From Stieleria sedimenti (GTDB taxonomy: Bacteria > Planctomycetota > Planctomycetia > Pirellulales > Pirellulaceae): a stretch of 32,014 nucleotides of DNA. This document shows, piece by piece, positions 1 to 8,871 of this stretch; position 1 is the stretch's first letter, and every line of letters begins with the position of its first letter. The notes beneath the pieces are model-generated. The model did no database searches and was not told where the DNA came from. It saw only the letters and a list, made by a program, of their open reading frames with translations. Location: contig NZ_JANZKV010000014.1 in NCBI RefSeq assembly GCF_025060895.1, positions 1-32,014 of the forward strand, written 5' to 3'. A program made the translations under genes and the position numbers.

Positions 1-18
1 AAACCACGCTTAACTTAG

Positions 19-99
19 CGGTATTGGGCTTTAGCCGCCCGGTGTCGCTGCTTCGCAGCGACCGGGAATCGCGTAAAGGCTAGACACCAACGGTTGCTG
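19..99 (-). repeat. Palindromic extragenic repeat, family A, copy 1
   Basis: REP-like element just past the 3' end of the first kinase gene. Its core is a perfect 8-bp stem with a 3-nt loop (44-51 and 55-62, arm GTCGCTGC). Read on the minus strand it matches the element at 9641-9726 almost base for base: the same opening GTTGGTGT block, the same CTTTA block, the same core stem, the same closing AAAGCC block. I judge the two at roughly 80-85% identical by eye, in opposite orientation. It may act as a transcription end structure for the kinase gene. There is no T-tract, so I do not call it an intrinsic terminator. Confidence 0.75.
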
Positions 100-119
100 A
101 ATCCTTTTTCCGCGGCACT

Positions 120-3100
120 TCAGCGTCCGGACAACTCAGTCCCCAGAATGACCGGCGATAAATGCTCGTCGCGTTGGTAGCGGATCAAGAGGCGGTGGCA
201 GTCGGGAAAAACGGCGAAACCCTGTGGCGTGCCGATCCCCGGCGGGGGTTCGAACAGGGTGCCGAGAGCCTGTCCGGTAGGCACATGCCAAGCCTCAATT
301 CGGCCATTGTTGTGACCACTCAGCAAGACGCGTCCACCCGGCAGAAACGCCAGTGTCCGAACCGTCGAAACCTGGTCGATCGCAAACGCGAGTTCACCCG
401 TTTTGATGTCGATCAGCTCGAGTTTGTCGCGGGTGCAGATTGCCAGTTGTTTTCCGTCTGCACTAACCGCTGAAGCCATCAGCCGCGTACTCGGCTCCTT
501 TCGGACCACGCGACGGACACCGGTTGCGCACGCGAGTTCCTGGATCAATTGTGACGACTCGTCGTACAGCAATGACGGTCCGTCCTCCGACTCCACGAAA
601 CAAAAAACGGCCGACAAATCGAGCGGCAAGTCGAGCACCTGGTTGGCAGATTGCCAGCCCGTATCACTATACCAAGCCATGACTCCAGGTTCCTCGCCCG
701 CGTTGACCGCGACGGCATCGCCCGAGGGGCTAATTTCAACGCGATGGGCCTTTGCCAAACTTTCGCCAAGCGTGCGTACGATCCTCCCTTTCGACAGGTC
801 ATAAACGCTCACGTAACCGGGTCCGGCGCACGCGATCCAACCTTGACGAGAAATCTGTTGTGAAAAACACGTGATCGGATGAGTGACCCTTTCGCCGATC
901 GGCTGTTCGATTCTCCTACCGATCCCGACGACCATCTCTCGATCATAGCCGGGGTGCGAATACCCTTTCTGAACGAAGTAGGCGAGGGCATCCGGGGCGA
1001 TAGGGTAAACGCCACCGAGAGGGGAAGGCGGGCGAAGGATCTGGGTTGGCGGGACGCGACTGAGGTTCCACTGTCGCAGCCGGCCGCCTGGACCGGCTGT
1101 GATCAGTGCATCTCCGTTGGGTGATGCGAGCACCCGGATCCTCTGGTTCTCTTGGAACAGACGATGGTCAGCGGCAATGTTGAATGCCGCCGTCAGCTGG
1201 CCCGACACTTGGCCGCCTGATCGCTCGGTCAGTCGGAGCGTCTGTAGCAAGCCGTCGGGGAACAAAAGCGCGAGATGGCGACCGCCCTGCCATGTCGCAT
1301 GTGATTGCGGATAACTCGCATTCAATGCCACCTTGCCGATGCTTTGAAACGAATCGGCATCCAGGATCAACATTTGTTGCCAAAAGCGATCGCAACAGAG
1401 CAGCCAGTTTTTCTCTGGACCCGCCAGCATCAATTCACGCGGATTCTCGATCGACTCGAGCGTGACGCTGCGTGTTTTCTTTCCTGCAGGAACCGAATAC
1501 ACGTCAATACCTTGACGGGTCGGGACCAGCAATTCACGACTGCCGGGGCGAAACACCAGTGATTCGTGGCGATGGTCGTTCTCGATACGAAACAGCGATT
1601 GACCATCCGCGTTCCCGACCCAGACGCCCTCGTAACGTGTCCCCACCGCGAGGTGCGCTCCATCGTCAGACCAGACGATCGTCTCGACGCCGTTCTCGCC
1701 GACGACGATTCGGCGCAGTTCTTTGACCGAAGGGGATAGACTCCAAAGCGAAATCTGTCTCTGCATGCCTACCGCCAGCATTGTCCCGTCCGGCGAAACG
1801 GCAATCGCTTCGGCCGGCTCTCCGATCGAGCCTACCGCAACGGTTGATTCGGCTTCCAATCGCCCGCCTTGAGAGCGGTAGATGTTGCCATCGGCGTCCA
1901 GGATCCACGCGTGATGACCGGACCGATCCAACGCCAGATCGCTGATTTCAGCATCGAGGACGACCTGTCGGTCGAAGGGAGGGTGAGACAGATCGAGCAG
2001 CAGGTTGCGGAAAAAGTCATCGTCGCGATGTAGGTTCGCCTTCACCGGCACGACCGTGGTGGGGCCGAGTTTGTCTGCGATCAAAGGAAATTCAGCCTGT
2101 CGAAAGGCACTAACCGCCGATTGTAACTGGCTCGCGTCGAGCAAGTCGCTGACCTGGCGTTCGCGCGATTGGCTCGCCTGCCAAGCCCGATTGACTTGCC
2201 GCACCTGCCACAGCGACAACGTGGTAATGAAGACAAGTGCCGCGATCGCGGCTGTGCCAACCGTGACGGCGAGTCGGTTCCGGCCGAGCCACTTTCGAAA
2301 ACGATATCCGGCCGACGGCGGGCACGCCTCGACTGCCTCGTCGTCGAGATATCGCTGAACATCATCGGCGAGCGCTTTGGCCGAGTCGTAGCGCCGCTCA
2401 CGATTTTTCTCCAGCGACTTCAGCACGACCCAGTCTAATTCGAGGTGAAGGTCACTCCGGATCGCCGCGATGTCGACGGGAGTTTTTTGTCCGAGGGTCG
2501 AAAGGTTCGCTGCCTTGAGCGTACTGACGCGAGAACTGGGCCGCTCGGGTTCCTGTTCTTGCACCAGTTGCCGAAAGCCATCGATTCCGACGCGGGAGAG
2601 CGTGTCACGATCAAACGGAGTCGTTCCGGTCAACAATTCGTAAAGGATCACACCAAGCGAGTAGACGTCCGATCGGGTGTCGACGCCCAAACTACTCATC
2701 TGGGCCTGTTCCGGCGACATGTACAGTGGCGTGCCGATCAACTCGCTGAACTGCGTGAAGAGTGTCTTATCGGTGAGGTCCTGATCGAGTGCTTTGGCGA
2801 CACCAAAGTCGATCACTTTGACGACCGGTTTGTCGTCATGCATCGTCACCAGAATGTTGCTTGGCTTCAGGTCGCGATGAATGATCGCCTTTTGATGAGC
2901 GTGCTGGACGGCGCGGCAGACGTCGATAAAAAGCTCAAGGCGTTCTCGCAAACCCAACTCATTTTCTTGGCAAAAACGTGTGAGCGGCACCCCTCGCACC
3001 AGCTCCATCACGAAATAGGGCCACCCGGATTCCGTCGTGCCTCCGTCGAAAACGCGAGCGATGTTCGGATGGTCCATCATCGCCAGGGCTTGGCGTTCGG

Positions 3101-3587
3101 CCTCGAATCGCGCCAACACCTCGCGAGAATCCATGCCGGGGTTGATCACTTTGACGGCCACTCGACGACGGACCGGTTCCGTCTGCCGCGCCATGTAGAC
3201 GGTGCCCATGCCGCCGTGTCCAATTTCCTCGAGCAATTCGTAGCGACCGAGAACCGAATGTTTTTTCGGGTTCAAGCCGTGAAGTCCTCGTCCCGACGTC
3301 GACGTTTCGGCAACATCCAGCATCGCGGTGGGAGGGCCATCCTCATGGCGATCGCCTTCACTTGGACGGCTCTCGGCTCCGAGGACGTCCCCGTCGCCGA
3401 GGGCTTTGAGGAGCAGATTAGCGTGCCGCAGTTCACGGGCCGCAATCAATCGCAGAATCCTTGACTTCTGATCCGACCGGCCTTCACAAGCCCTTGTCAG
3501 ATAGGCGTCCCGCTCGCCCGGATCATCCATCCGTGAAGCGGCAAGGTAGATTTCGCATTCGAGGTTTGTTCCGGTTTTCTGTTCCAT
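120..3587 (-). CDS. Membrane-anchored Ser/Thr protein kinase with C-terminal WD40-like propeller
   Basis: Transmembrane Hanks-type kinase of 1155 aa. Residues 1-110 are the N-terminal segment usual for planctomycete kinases of this class. The kinase domain (about 115-415) has the glycine loop GHGGMGTV (123-130), ATP lysine K146, catalytic HRDLKPSN (237-244), DFG (260-262) and a TPLYMSPEQ P+1 region, so it should be active. A single membrane helix lies at about 438-460. Residues ~560-1155 hold repeated 'SPDGxxLAVG...W' blades of a WD40/quinoprotein-type propeller, predicted on the far side of the membrane as a sensor or interaction platform. The ATG at 3587 is 127 nt downstream of the stop of a co-directional ECF sigma gene, the usual kinase/sigma pairing in planctomycetes. 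It is a clear paralogue of the kinase at 5420-8779, including the IxNDHRHES block in the propeller. The signal sensed is unknown. Confidence 0.93.
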   Translation of the reverse strand: MEQKTGTNLECEIYLAASRMDDPGERDAYLTRACEGRSDQKSRILRLIAARELRHANLLLKALGDGDVLGAESRPSEGDRHEDGPPTAMLDVAETSTSGRGLHGLNPKKHSVLGRYELLEEIGHGGMGTVYMARQTEPVRRRVAVKVINPGMDSREVLARFEAERQALAMMDHPNIARVFDGGTTESGWPYFVMELVRGVPLTRFCQENELGLRERLELFIDVCRAVQHAHQKAIIHRDLKPSNILVTMHDDKPVVKVIDFGVAKALDQDLTDKTLFTQFSELIGTPLYMSPEQAQMSSLGVDTRSDVYSLGVILYELLTGTTPFDRDTLSRVGIDGFRQLVQEQEPERPSSRVSTLKAANLSTLGQKTPVDIAAIRSDLHLELDWVVLKSLEKNRERRYDSAKALADDVQRYLDDEAVEACPPSAGYRFRKWLGRNRLAVTVGTAAIAALVFITTLSLWQVRQVNRAWQASQSRERQVSDLLDASQLQSAVSAFRQAEFPLIADKLGPTTVVPVKANLHRDDDFFRNLLLDLSHPPFDRQVVLDAEISDLALDRSGHHAWILDADGNIYRSQGGRLEAESTVAVGSIGEPAEAIAVSPDGTMLAVGMQRQISLWSLSPSVKELRRIVVGENGVETIVWSDDGAHLAVGTRYEGVWVGNADGQSLFRIENDHRHESLVFRPGSRELLVPTRQGIDVYSVPAGKKTRSVTLESIENPRELMLAGPEKNWLLCCDRFWQQMLILDADSFQSIGKVALNASYPQSHATWQGGRHLALLFPDGLLQTLRLTERSGGQVSGQLTAAFNIAADHRLFQENQRIRVLASPNGDALITAGPGGRLRQWNLSRVPPTQILRPPSPLGGVYPIAPDALAYFVQKGYSHPGYDREMVVGIGRRIEQPIGERVTHPITCFSQQISRQGWIACAGPGYVSVYDLSKGRIVRTLGESLAKAHRVEISPSGDAVAVNAGEEPGVMAWYSDTGWQSANQVLDLPLDLSAVFCFVESEDGPSLLYDESSQLIQELACATGVRRVVRKEPSTRLMASAVSADGKQLAICTRDKLELIDIKTGELAFAIDQVSTVRTLAFLPGGRVLLSGHNNGRIEAWHVPTGQALGTLFEPPPGIGTPQGFAVFPDCHRLLIRYQRDEHLSPVILGTELSGR

Positions 3588-3714
3588 GGCGACCCCGACG
3601 GCGTGCGACCTGACCTCGACAACGATTGGCTCACGAATTGAACTGGCTCAACCAACTAATGCGAGATGACGTGTCTGAAAGTCCGGGATTCTTGGCCACG
3701 GGCGGAAAAATAGA

Positions 3715-4290
3715 TCAAAAACCCGCCGCCAATTCCACGGTGAACCACGACACTGCGTAGTCCCAACGCTCGTAAGCCACGGTTCGAGAGATCTCCATGA
3801 CCTTCGCCGCTTCGGCGACCGTCAGGCCGGCGTACAACCGCAGGCGGACCAATTCGGCGGCCTGTTCATCGACCCGCCCAAGCTTGACCAGTGCGTCATC
3901 GAGTTCGAGCAGCTGTTCCGGAGTGATTTCTGCCCGAAATTCGGCGAGGTCGCCGACCTCCACCCGATCCCGATCGCCGCCACGTTTTAGGCTGGCTTTG
4001 GAACGCGCGTGCTCGATCAAAATGCGACGCATCGCTTTTGCGGCGGCGGCAAAGAAATGGGCGCGCGAATCCCAGCCCTGCCCGCTATCCGAACCGACCA
4101 GCCGAAGGTAGGCATCGTGAACCAGTGCGGTCGCCTGGAGCGTGTGATCGGATCGCTCCGTTGCCATGTGTCGTGAAGCGAGCAAACGAAGCTCCTCGTA
4201 CACCAGCGGCAACAAGTCGGCGGAGGCATGGCAATTGCCCCCTTCGACCTTGCGGAGTAGACGAGTCACTTCGGAAGGCACTTCGATCAT
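3715..4290 (-). CDS. ECF-type RNA polymerase sigma factor (planctomycete Sigma70_ECF / TIGR02999-like)
   Basis: Alternative sigma factor of 191 aa. The N-terminal part carries the region-2 signature of this group (LLPLVYEELRLLASRHM, then LQATALVHDAYLRLV), the middle has the FFAAAAKAMRRILIEHAR helix, and the C-terminal part has a region-4 helix-turn-helix (ELVRLRLYAGLTVAEAAKVM). The open frame extends to 4386, but I place the start at the ATG at 4290: homology begins there (MIEVPSEVTRLLRKV), and a good -10/-35 pair at 4328-4356 lies inside the longer frame. No Shine-Dalgarno is visible. It precedes the kinase at 120-3587 on the same strand, so the two are probably co-transcribed, with the kinase likely controlling sigma activity (family knowledge and inference). 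Identity as an ECF factor is very sure; target promoters are unknown. Confidence 0.93.
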   Translation of the reverse strand: MIEVPSEVTRLLRKVEGGNCHASADLLPLVYEELRLLASRHMATERSDHTLQATALVHDAYLRLVGSDSGQGWDSRAHFFAAAAKAMRRILIEHARSKASLKRGGDRDRVEVGDLAEFRAEITPEQLLELDDALVKLGRVDEQAAELVRLRLYAGLTVAEAAKVMEISRTVAYERWDYAVSWFTVELAAGF

Positions 4291-4327
4291 GTTGCGTCGT
4301 CGCGAGTTGGCAGAACAAGTCTCACCG

Positions 4328-4356
4328 ATTCTAACTGATGAACGCCTGTGATTCAA
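4328..4356 (-). promoter_or_regulatory. Predicted sigma70-type promoter of the ECF/kinase pair
   Basis: On the minus strand TTGAAT (4356-4351) is followed by a 17-nt spacer and TAGAAT (4333-4328). The expected transcript start is about 30 nt before the ATG at 4290. The -10 and the following CGG resemble the TAGAAT/CGG motif upstream of the truncated sigma gene at 5243, which supports a shared ancestral promoter. It is predicted from sequence only. Confidence 0.55.
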
Positions 4357-4382
4357 AAGATTCTTTCTTGCCCAGTCGTTTC

Positions 4383-4640
4383 TCAACGCGATCGGGCAGT
4401 CTCGTCATCGACATTGACCAGTGGTACGGCACCGTCGGCGACTGATCGATAATCGACGACATCCGTCGCGGCGATGCTGTGGTTGACATACAACTTCCGT
4501 AGCACCGTCGTCGACCACGTCGACTTGGCCGGTGACGACGACCGTTTGCGGCGTGTCGAATCGACCTGAGCCAGGAGCCGGCGGTCTTCAAGCAGCTCCA
4601 ATTGATCCGTCAAGAACGTCGTGCCTGGTGTTGACATCAC
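4383..4640 (-). pseudogene. Decayed N-terminal fragment of a Calx-beta-like giant surface protein
   Basis: The frame opens MMSTPGTTFLTDQ and then has LELLEDRRLLA, the N-terminal motif typical of very large planctomycete surface/extracellular proteins. Just downstream, a different frame of the same strand reads DTPQTVVVTGQVDVVDDGATEV, and the first frame then resumes with YVNHSIAATDVVDYRSVADG and a NVDDE ending before a TGA at 4383-4385. Put together, these resemble one Calx-beta-type repeat of the pattern 'TPQTVTVTGVDDxxDDG...VxxSxAxxDxxY...VxVxNxDDD'. At least two compensating frameshifts are therefore needed, and the rest of the protein is missing. I read it as a gene remnant stranded between the two kinase cassettes. 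An intact 85-aa peptide is possible but unlikely. Confidence 0.6.
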
Positions 4641-5242
4641 GCTTCATCGGCTGTCGCCCATCGCCTCGGTTGCCCGTGGAAACCCGACCGCTCGCCACCG
4701 CGTTAACGGCGTCGCCCCGCGCGCTCCCCATCGGAAACCGATGCGCGCGTGGTGTCCGTGCACCGTGAATCGGCGCACTGAGAATGGGTGCCACACGTCG
4801 ATCATCGCCTATCGCGAAGACGCCGGTCGCTGCTGCAGGGGGCTGGCGGCAGATTGGTCCTGCCACACACGAGAAACGGTGTTCTGCCGCTTCGCCCCGA
4901 AATAATCCTGCCGGAACCGGCCCGCTTCGGGGGTGGCGATGAACCGCCATCTGGCCCTCCCTGTGTTCCGAACGCCTGCCAAGGAGCGAGATCGGTGGAG
5001 AGGGACTCGCGCCAACGATGGACCGATCGTCCAAAAAACGACAAAAATCGGCTCACACCCGATTATTCGATGCCTGAGACTTTCGCCGCCGCGGGACAAA
5101 CAGCGGACAGGCGGTTTTTGCGTCGAAAAAACCGTCAAGCTGCTAGAATACGGGGAGCACCTTTGCGAATCTGGTTGTCCTCCGCACACTCTCTGTAACG
5201 GAACGGAGCGTCCGTCGAGGCCCGCGTGTTAACACCCTGAGC
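4641..5242. other. Gene-free spacer between the two divergent kinase cassettes
   Basis: About 600 bases with no frame that resembles a protein I recognise. The open frames here are short or low-quality and overlap on both strands. A candidate promoter for the plus-strand cassette lies near its right end (5141-5149). Given the decayed gene on its left and the truncated sigma gene on its right, the stretch is probably further eroded sequence. Confidence 0.5.
5141..5149 (+). promoter_or_regulatory. Candidate extended -10 promoter upstream of the sigma remnant and second kinase
   Basis: TGCTAGAAT is an extended -10 (TGn plus TAGAAT) about 94 nt before the ATG at 5243. No good -35 exists at 16-18 nt; the nearest TTGCGT is 20 nt upstream. 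The TAGAAT/CGG context recurs upstream of the intact ECF gene on the other strand. Weak prediction. Confidence 0.35.
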
Positions 5243-5416
5243 ATGTCCGACGTCACGAAAATTCTCGGCCGAATCGATGCCGGTGACTGCCTTGCACTCC
5301 AGGAGTTGCTGCCGCTGGTCTGTGACGAATTGCGCCAGTTGGCCGCACAGCGGATGCGTCGAGAGCGGTGTGCCTCTGCCCCACGGTTGCCCCACACCTT
5401 CATGAATCCCGATTGA
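5243..5416 (+). pseudogene. Truncated ECF sigma factor (N-terminal stump)
   Basis: ATG at 5243 opens a 57-codon frame: MSDVTKILGRIDAGDCLALQ, then ELLPLVCDELRQLAAQRMRRER. This matches the N-terminus of planctomycete ECF factors, including the intact one at 3715-4290 (LLPLVYEELRLLASRHMATER), with Tyr changed to Cys. After RER the similarity stops, and the frame ends at a TGA (5414-5416) that is 3 nt before the GTG of the kinase. Sigma regions 2.2 to 4 are absent, so it cannot work as a sigma factor. The simplest reading is a deletion that removed about 130 codons and joined the stump to the kinase. It could survive as a translated leader coupling ribosomes to the kinase start, which is inference. 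Confidence 0.72.
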
Positions 5417-5419
5417 TCC

Positions 5420-8400
5420 GTGAACCGCCAACCCCAACCGCCGCCGGCCCGCCGTCTCTACGAGCAAGCGATCGCTTTGGACGACGAAGCTTTGCAGCGA
5501 TCGTTTCTCGATGAGCAGTGCCGCGACGATCCGGCATTGCGGGAGCGGGTCGAACGTCTATTGCGAGCGCGGCGAGACCAGACGAATCATTTGTTGCGTC
5601 AAGCCGTCGGGTCTGGCAGCGAGGATTGGGACGAGAAACAGACTGAGTTATTCCATCAAAAAACGGAATCGGGTGCGGATCGGTTTTCGACCTCAGGCAC
5701 GACGACCGACTTTCACGACCCAAGCCGATTCGAACCGCCCTCGATCCCTGCGTACCATCTGGTGCGGGTGATCGGTGAAGGCGGCATGGGAACGGTCTAT
5801 CTGGCCGAGCAAACCGAGCCGGTCCGGCGTGAAGTCGCTGTGAAGGTGATCAAGCCGGGAATGGATTCCGAGGAAGTGATCGCTCGATTCCAGGCGGAAC
5901 GTCAGGCCTTGGCGATGATGGACCACACGAATATCGCGAAGGTTTATGAAAGCGGCACGACCGAGCGAGGCCGTCCGTACTTTGTGATGGAACTGGTTCG
6001 CGGCCTGCCCATCACGAGCTACTGCAAGAAGCATGGATTGAATCTACGCGACCGGCTGGAATTGTGTGTCGATCTGTGTTTGGCCGTCCAACACGCGCAT
6101 CAGCGTGGCGTGATTCACCGTGACCTGAAGCCCACCAATGTTCTGGTCACCATGCAGGACGACAAACCGATCGTCAAAGTCATCGATTTCGGTGTCTCCA
6201 AAGCGCTGCATGGCGAGCTGGCCGGAAGAACGCTGCTGACACACGGCTTGCAGTTGATCGGAACGCCGCTCTACATGGCGCCGGAACAGGCGAGACGGAC
6301 GCACTATGACGTTGACACACGCGTCGACGTCTATTCGATCGGCGTCGTCTTGTACGAACTCCTGACCGACACCACCCCCATCGATCGTGAAACGCTCAAG
6401 CAGATCGGTATCGAAGAGTTTTACAGCCTGCTTGTACGACGAGAGCCCGCTCGGCCGAGCCAGCGCGTCAGTGGTCTGCTAAACGATCAATCGTCTCCCG
6501 CGGACCGACATGGCCATGGCACAGGCTTTGACGCCAAGCTTCTCAAGCGAGAACTGGATTGGATCGTGATGAAAGCGATCGATCGCGATCGCGAACGGCG
6601 ATACGCGTCGGCGAGCGAGTTCGCCGAGGACTTGCGGCGGTATCTGGATGGGGATCCGGTGGTGGCATGCCCGCCGTCCTGGGCGTATCGGTTCGGCAAA
6701 ACGGCGCGTCAGTACCGCGTTGAACTCAGTCTGCTGGCGTTGGCGATGGCCACCCTGATTGTCATCTCCGGCGTTTCACTGTGGCAGATGGCTGCGGTGG
6801 ATGTAGCGCGGCGCGAGAGTGAACGACGTGAACGCCACGCAGTCGAACTCCTCCAGGCATTGAAGCTGCAGCGCGCCCTGACAACGTTGCAAAACGACAA
6901 TCTGAAGCGGCTGCATGAATTGACCATCGACCTCCGCTCGGACCCGCTGCCGACCGACGGGACCTCCCGGCGGCCCGATCTGGCGAACCTGTTGATGAAC
7001 GTCGCGGTTCGTCCAACCCGAGGCTCCTTCGCCAACGCTTCGGCCGTCAACGGCCTGGCGGTGACGCGGAACGGAACAAGGGCGTTAAGCGTCGACGAAC
7101 AGGGTGACATCAAGCTTTGGAATTTGATCACACGCGATGCCACCGGGCAATTGATTGGATCCCACGGCGAACCCGCTCACGCGGTCGCGATTTCCCCCGA
7201 CGGTCGCACCGCAGCGACCGGCAGCAAATCCGGAACGGTCTCTTTCTGGAACCTCGAAGACGGAACGCTGATTCGCAGTTTACCCCCGCTGGAATCGGGC
7301 GTCGAAACGATACGCTGGTCTCCCGACGGGCGGTATGTGGCCGCCGGTGCCCGTTACAGCGAAGTCTGGGTCGGTGACGCCGAAGGCAACGAAACGTTCC
7401 GCATCGCCAATGACCATCGACACGAAAGTCTGCTGTTTACACCAGACAGCAAGCAATTGATCGTTCCCACCCGCGTGGACATCTCCGTCTACGACATGAC
7501 GTCGGGCAAGAAGATCCGCAGCATCGCTACCCAGCCGCTGACGAATGTACGAACCCTCTGCTTCGCCGGCCCGAATGACCAGTGGCTCGTCGCCGGCGAG
7601 CGATTCAAAGAATCGTTGATCATCTTGGATCTCAAGAGCGGAAAATTATTGGGACAAGTGCCGCTGGGCAACTCTTACCCTCGCTCCCTTTGCGCCGCCG
7701 GGAACGGCATGTGGCTGCGCGCGAGTTACACGGGCGGCCGGATTCAGTTGATCCAGCTTTCACCGGCCGACGGAGGTGCCTCGGCGACCGGCCGCATCGT
7801 TTCGCAGATCCTCGCGCATCGACCGGCGCCGGATCATCGTTTGCCGCTGGCGTCGCTGCCCGGCGACACGTTGTTCGTCTCCGCCGGCGAGGACGGAAAC
7901 ATCCATCGCTGGCACCAACATGACCTTCGATCCACGGAGCTTCGCAGACGGCCCGAAACGGTGCTGGCAAGCTATTTGATCCCGGAAACGGGACGCGTTT
8001 ATCACGTTCACCACGACCAGCGGCGACCGTTTGCCGTCCGTTCAAGCATCTTCTCTCCGTCAATCGCCGATGCGATGTTCGCCGCTGCCAACGGACAAAC
8101 GATCTGGATCGTCGGCTCCACCGACCAGCAACCGATCGCCGAAATCACTTCGCCACTCGTCCAGCACCTCGATGTTGCATTGTCGGCCGAAGGGGACACA
8201 CTGGTGGCAGGATCCACGACGCAGGTGTGCGTCTGGAAATCGATCGACTGCTGGAATTCGCATGAACTTCTGAACCGATTCGAAATCACGCATGACGCGC
8301 CGCCGGTCCTTTGCGACGGCGGCCGAACGCTGATCATCGATGATGCCGCCGGACGTCGACTGCTGGCAATCGATGTTCTATCCGGACGGCAAACCGAGCT

Positions 8401-8779
8401 TGCGTCGGATGTCAGCGTGTCCTTCATTTGTCTCAATGCCGATGCAACCCGATTGGGGACGATTGCTAACCATGGGATCCAAGTCATCGATCGCCAGACA
8501 GCAGAGGTGCTGATCGAGAAGGATCAGTATTACGGTGTCAGGCGATTGTGTTTCAGCGACGACGACACGACCCTGCTGGAAGGACGCCGCGACGGCCGAG
8601 TCTATGTCTGGCATCTGCCGACACGTCAACGACTCGGACTGCTCTACGAACCCGAGCATTCCGTTGGCACCTTGCTCCGCTGGCAAATCGCAAAGGGAAG
8701 CCGTCGTCTGATGCTGGAATTCGCCAGCGACTACGGCGGCATCGACCTGATCCTGTTGCCCGGCCAGATGGACCGCTAG
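5420..8779 (+). CDS. Membrane-anchored Ser/Thr protein kinase with C-terminal WD40-like propeller
   Basis: 1119-aa paralogue of the kinase at 120-3587. The N-terminal segment (RRLYEQAIALDDEALQRSFL) is typical of sigma-linked planctomycete kinases. The kinase domain at about 112-410 has GEGGMGTV (119-126), K142, HRDLKPTN (233-240), DFG (256-258) and TPLYMAPEQ, so all catalytic residues are present. One membrane helix lies at ~434-456, then a helical linker (RRESERRERHAVELLQALKL), then WD40-like blades (AISPDGRTAATGSKSGTVSFW and others) to the C-terminus. The start is a GTG at 5420, 3 nt after the stop of the truncated sigma gene. No clear Shine-Dalgarno is present, so expression may rely on translational coupling. 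Unlike its sister it has no complete adjacent sigma factor. Substrate and signal are unknown. Confidence 0.92.
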   Translation: MNRQPQPPPARRLYEQAIALDDEALQRSFLDEQCRDDPALRERVERLLRARRDQTNHLLRQAVGSGSEDWDEKQTELFHQKTESGADRFSTSGTTTDFHDPSRFEPPSIPAYHLVRVIGEGGMGTVYLAEQTEPVRREVAVKVIKPGMDSEEVIARFQAERQALAMMDHTNIAKVYESGTTERGRPYFVMELVRGLPITSYCKKHGLNLRDRLELCVDLCLAVQHAHQRGVIHRDLKPTNVLVTMQDDKPIVKVIDFGVSKALHGELAGRTLLTHGLQLIGTPLYMAPEQARRTHYDVDTRVDVYSIGVVLYELLTDTTPIDRETLKQIGIEEFYSLLVRREPARPSQRVSGLLNDQSSPADRHGHGTGFDAKLLKRELDWIVMKAIDRDRERRYASASEFAEDLRRYLDGDPVVACPPSWAYRFGKTARQYRVELSLLALAMATLIVISGVSLWQMAAVDVARRESERRERHAVELLQALKLQRALTTLQNDNLKRLHELTIDLRSDPLPTDGTSRRPDLANLLMNVAVRPTRGSFANASAVNGLAVTRNGTRALSVDEQGDIKLWNLITRDATGQLIGSHGEPAHAVAISPDGRTAATGSKSGTVSFWNLEDGTLIRSLPPLESGVETIRWSPDGRYVAAGARYSEVWVGDAEGNETFRIANDHRHESLLFTPDSKQLIVPTRVDISVYDMTSGKKIRSIATQPLTNVRTLCFAGPNDQWLVAGERFKESLIILDLKSGKLLGQVPLGNSYPRSLCAAGNGMWLRASYTGGRIQLIQLSPADGGASATGRIVSQILAHRPAPDHRLPLASLPGDTLFVSAGEDGNIHRWHQHDLRSTELRRRPETVLASYLIPETGRVYHVHHDQRRPFAVRSSIFSPSIADAMFAAANGQTIWIVGSTDQQPIAEITSPLVQHLDVALSAEGDTLVAGSTTQVCVWKSIDCWNSHELLNRFEITHDAPPVLCDGGRTLIIDDAAGRRLLAIDVLSGRQTELASDVSVSFICLNADATRLGTIANHGIQVIDRQTAEVLIEKDQYYGVRRLCFSDDDTTLLEGRRDGRVYVWHLPTRQRLGLLYEPEHSVGTLLRWQIAKGSRRLMLEFASDYGGIDLILLPGQMDR

Positions 8780-8821
8780 GTCAACAACCGGTGGATCACA
8801 ACAAAATGCAACGTTCGCGGA

Positions 8822-8866
8822 TGGTGTCTAGGCAGCGTCGCAGAACGTCTCAACGCTGCAACACCA
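8822..8866. repeat. Imperfect palindrome between convergent genes
   Basis: Nested inverted repeats TGGTGT/ACACCA (8822-8827 and 8861-8866) and CAGCGT/ACGCTG (8833-8838 and 8853-8858) lie in the 92-nt gap where the second kinase and the PEP-CTERM gene converge. The outer TGGTGTCTAG and ACACCAACG resemble the ends of the family A repeats, so this may be a decayed copy. It could serve as a two-way transcription end structure. Confidence 0.45.
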
Positions 8867-8871
8867 ACGTT

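Noticed and set aside
2445-3464. 339-codon plus-strand frame inside the first kinase
   Set aside because: Lies entirely antisense to the conserved kinase domain and has no recognisable motif.
4588-5034. 148-codon minus-strand frame in the spacer between cassettes
   Set aside because: No recognisable motif, overlaps several equally long frames on both strands, and sits in eroded sequence.
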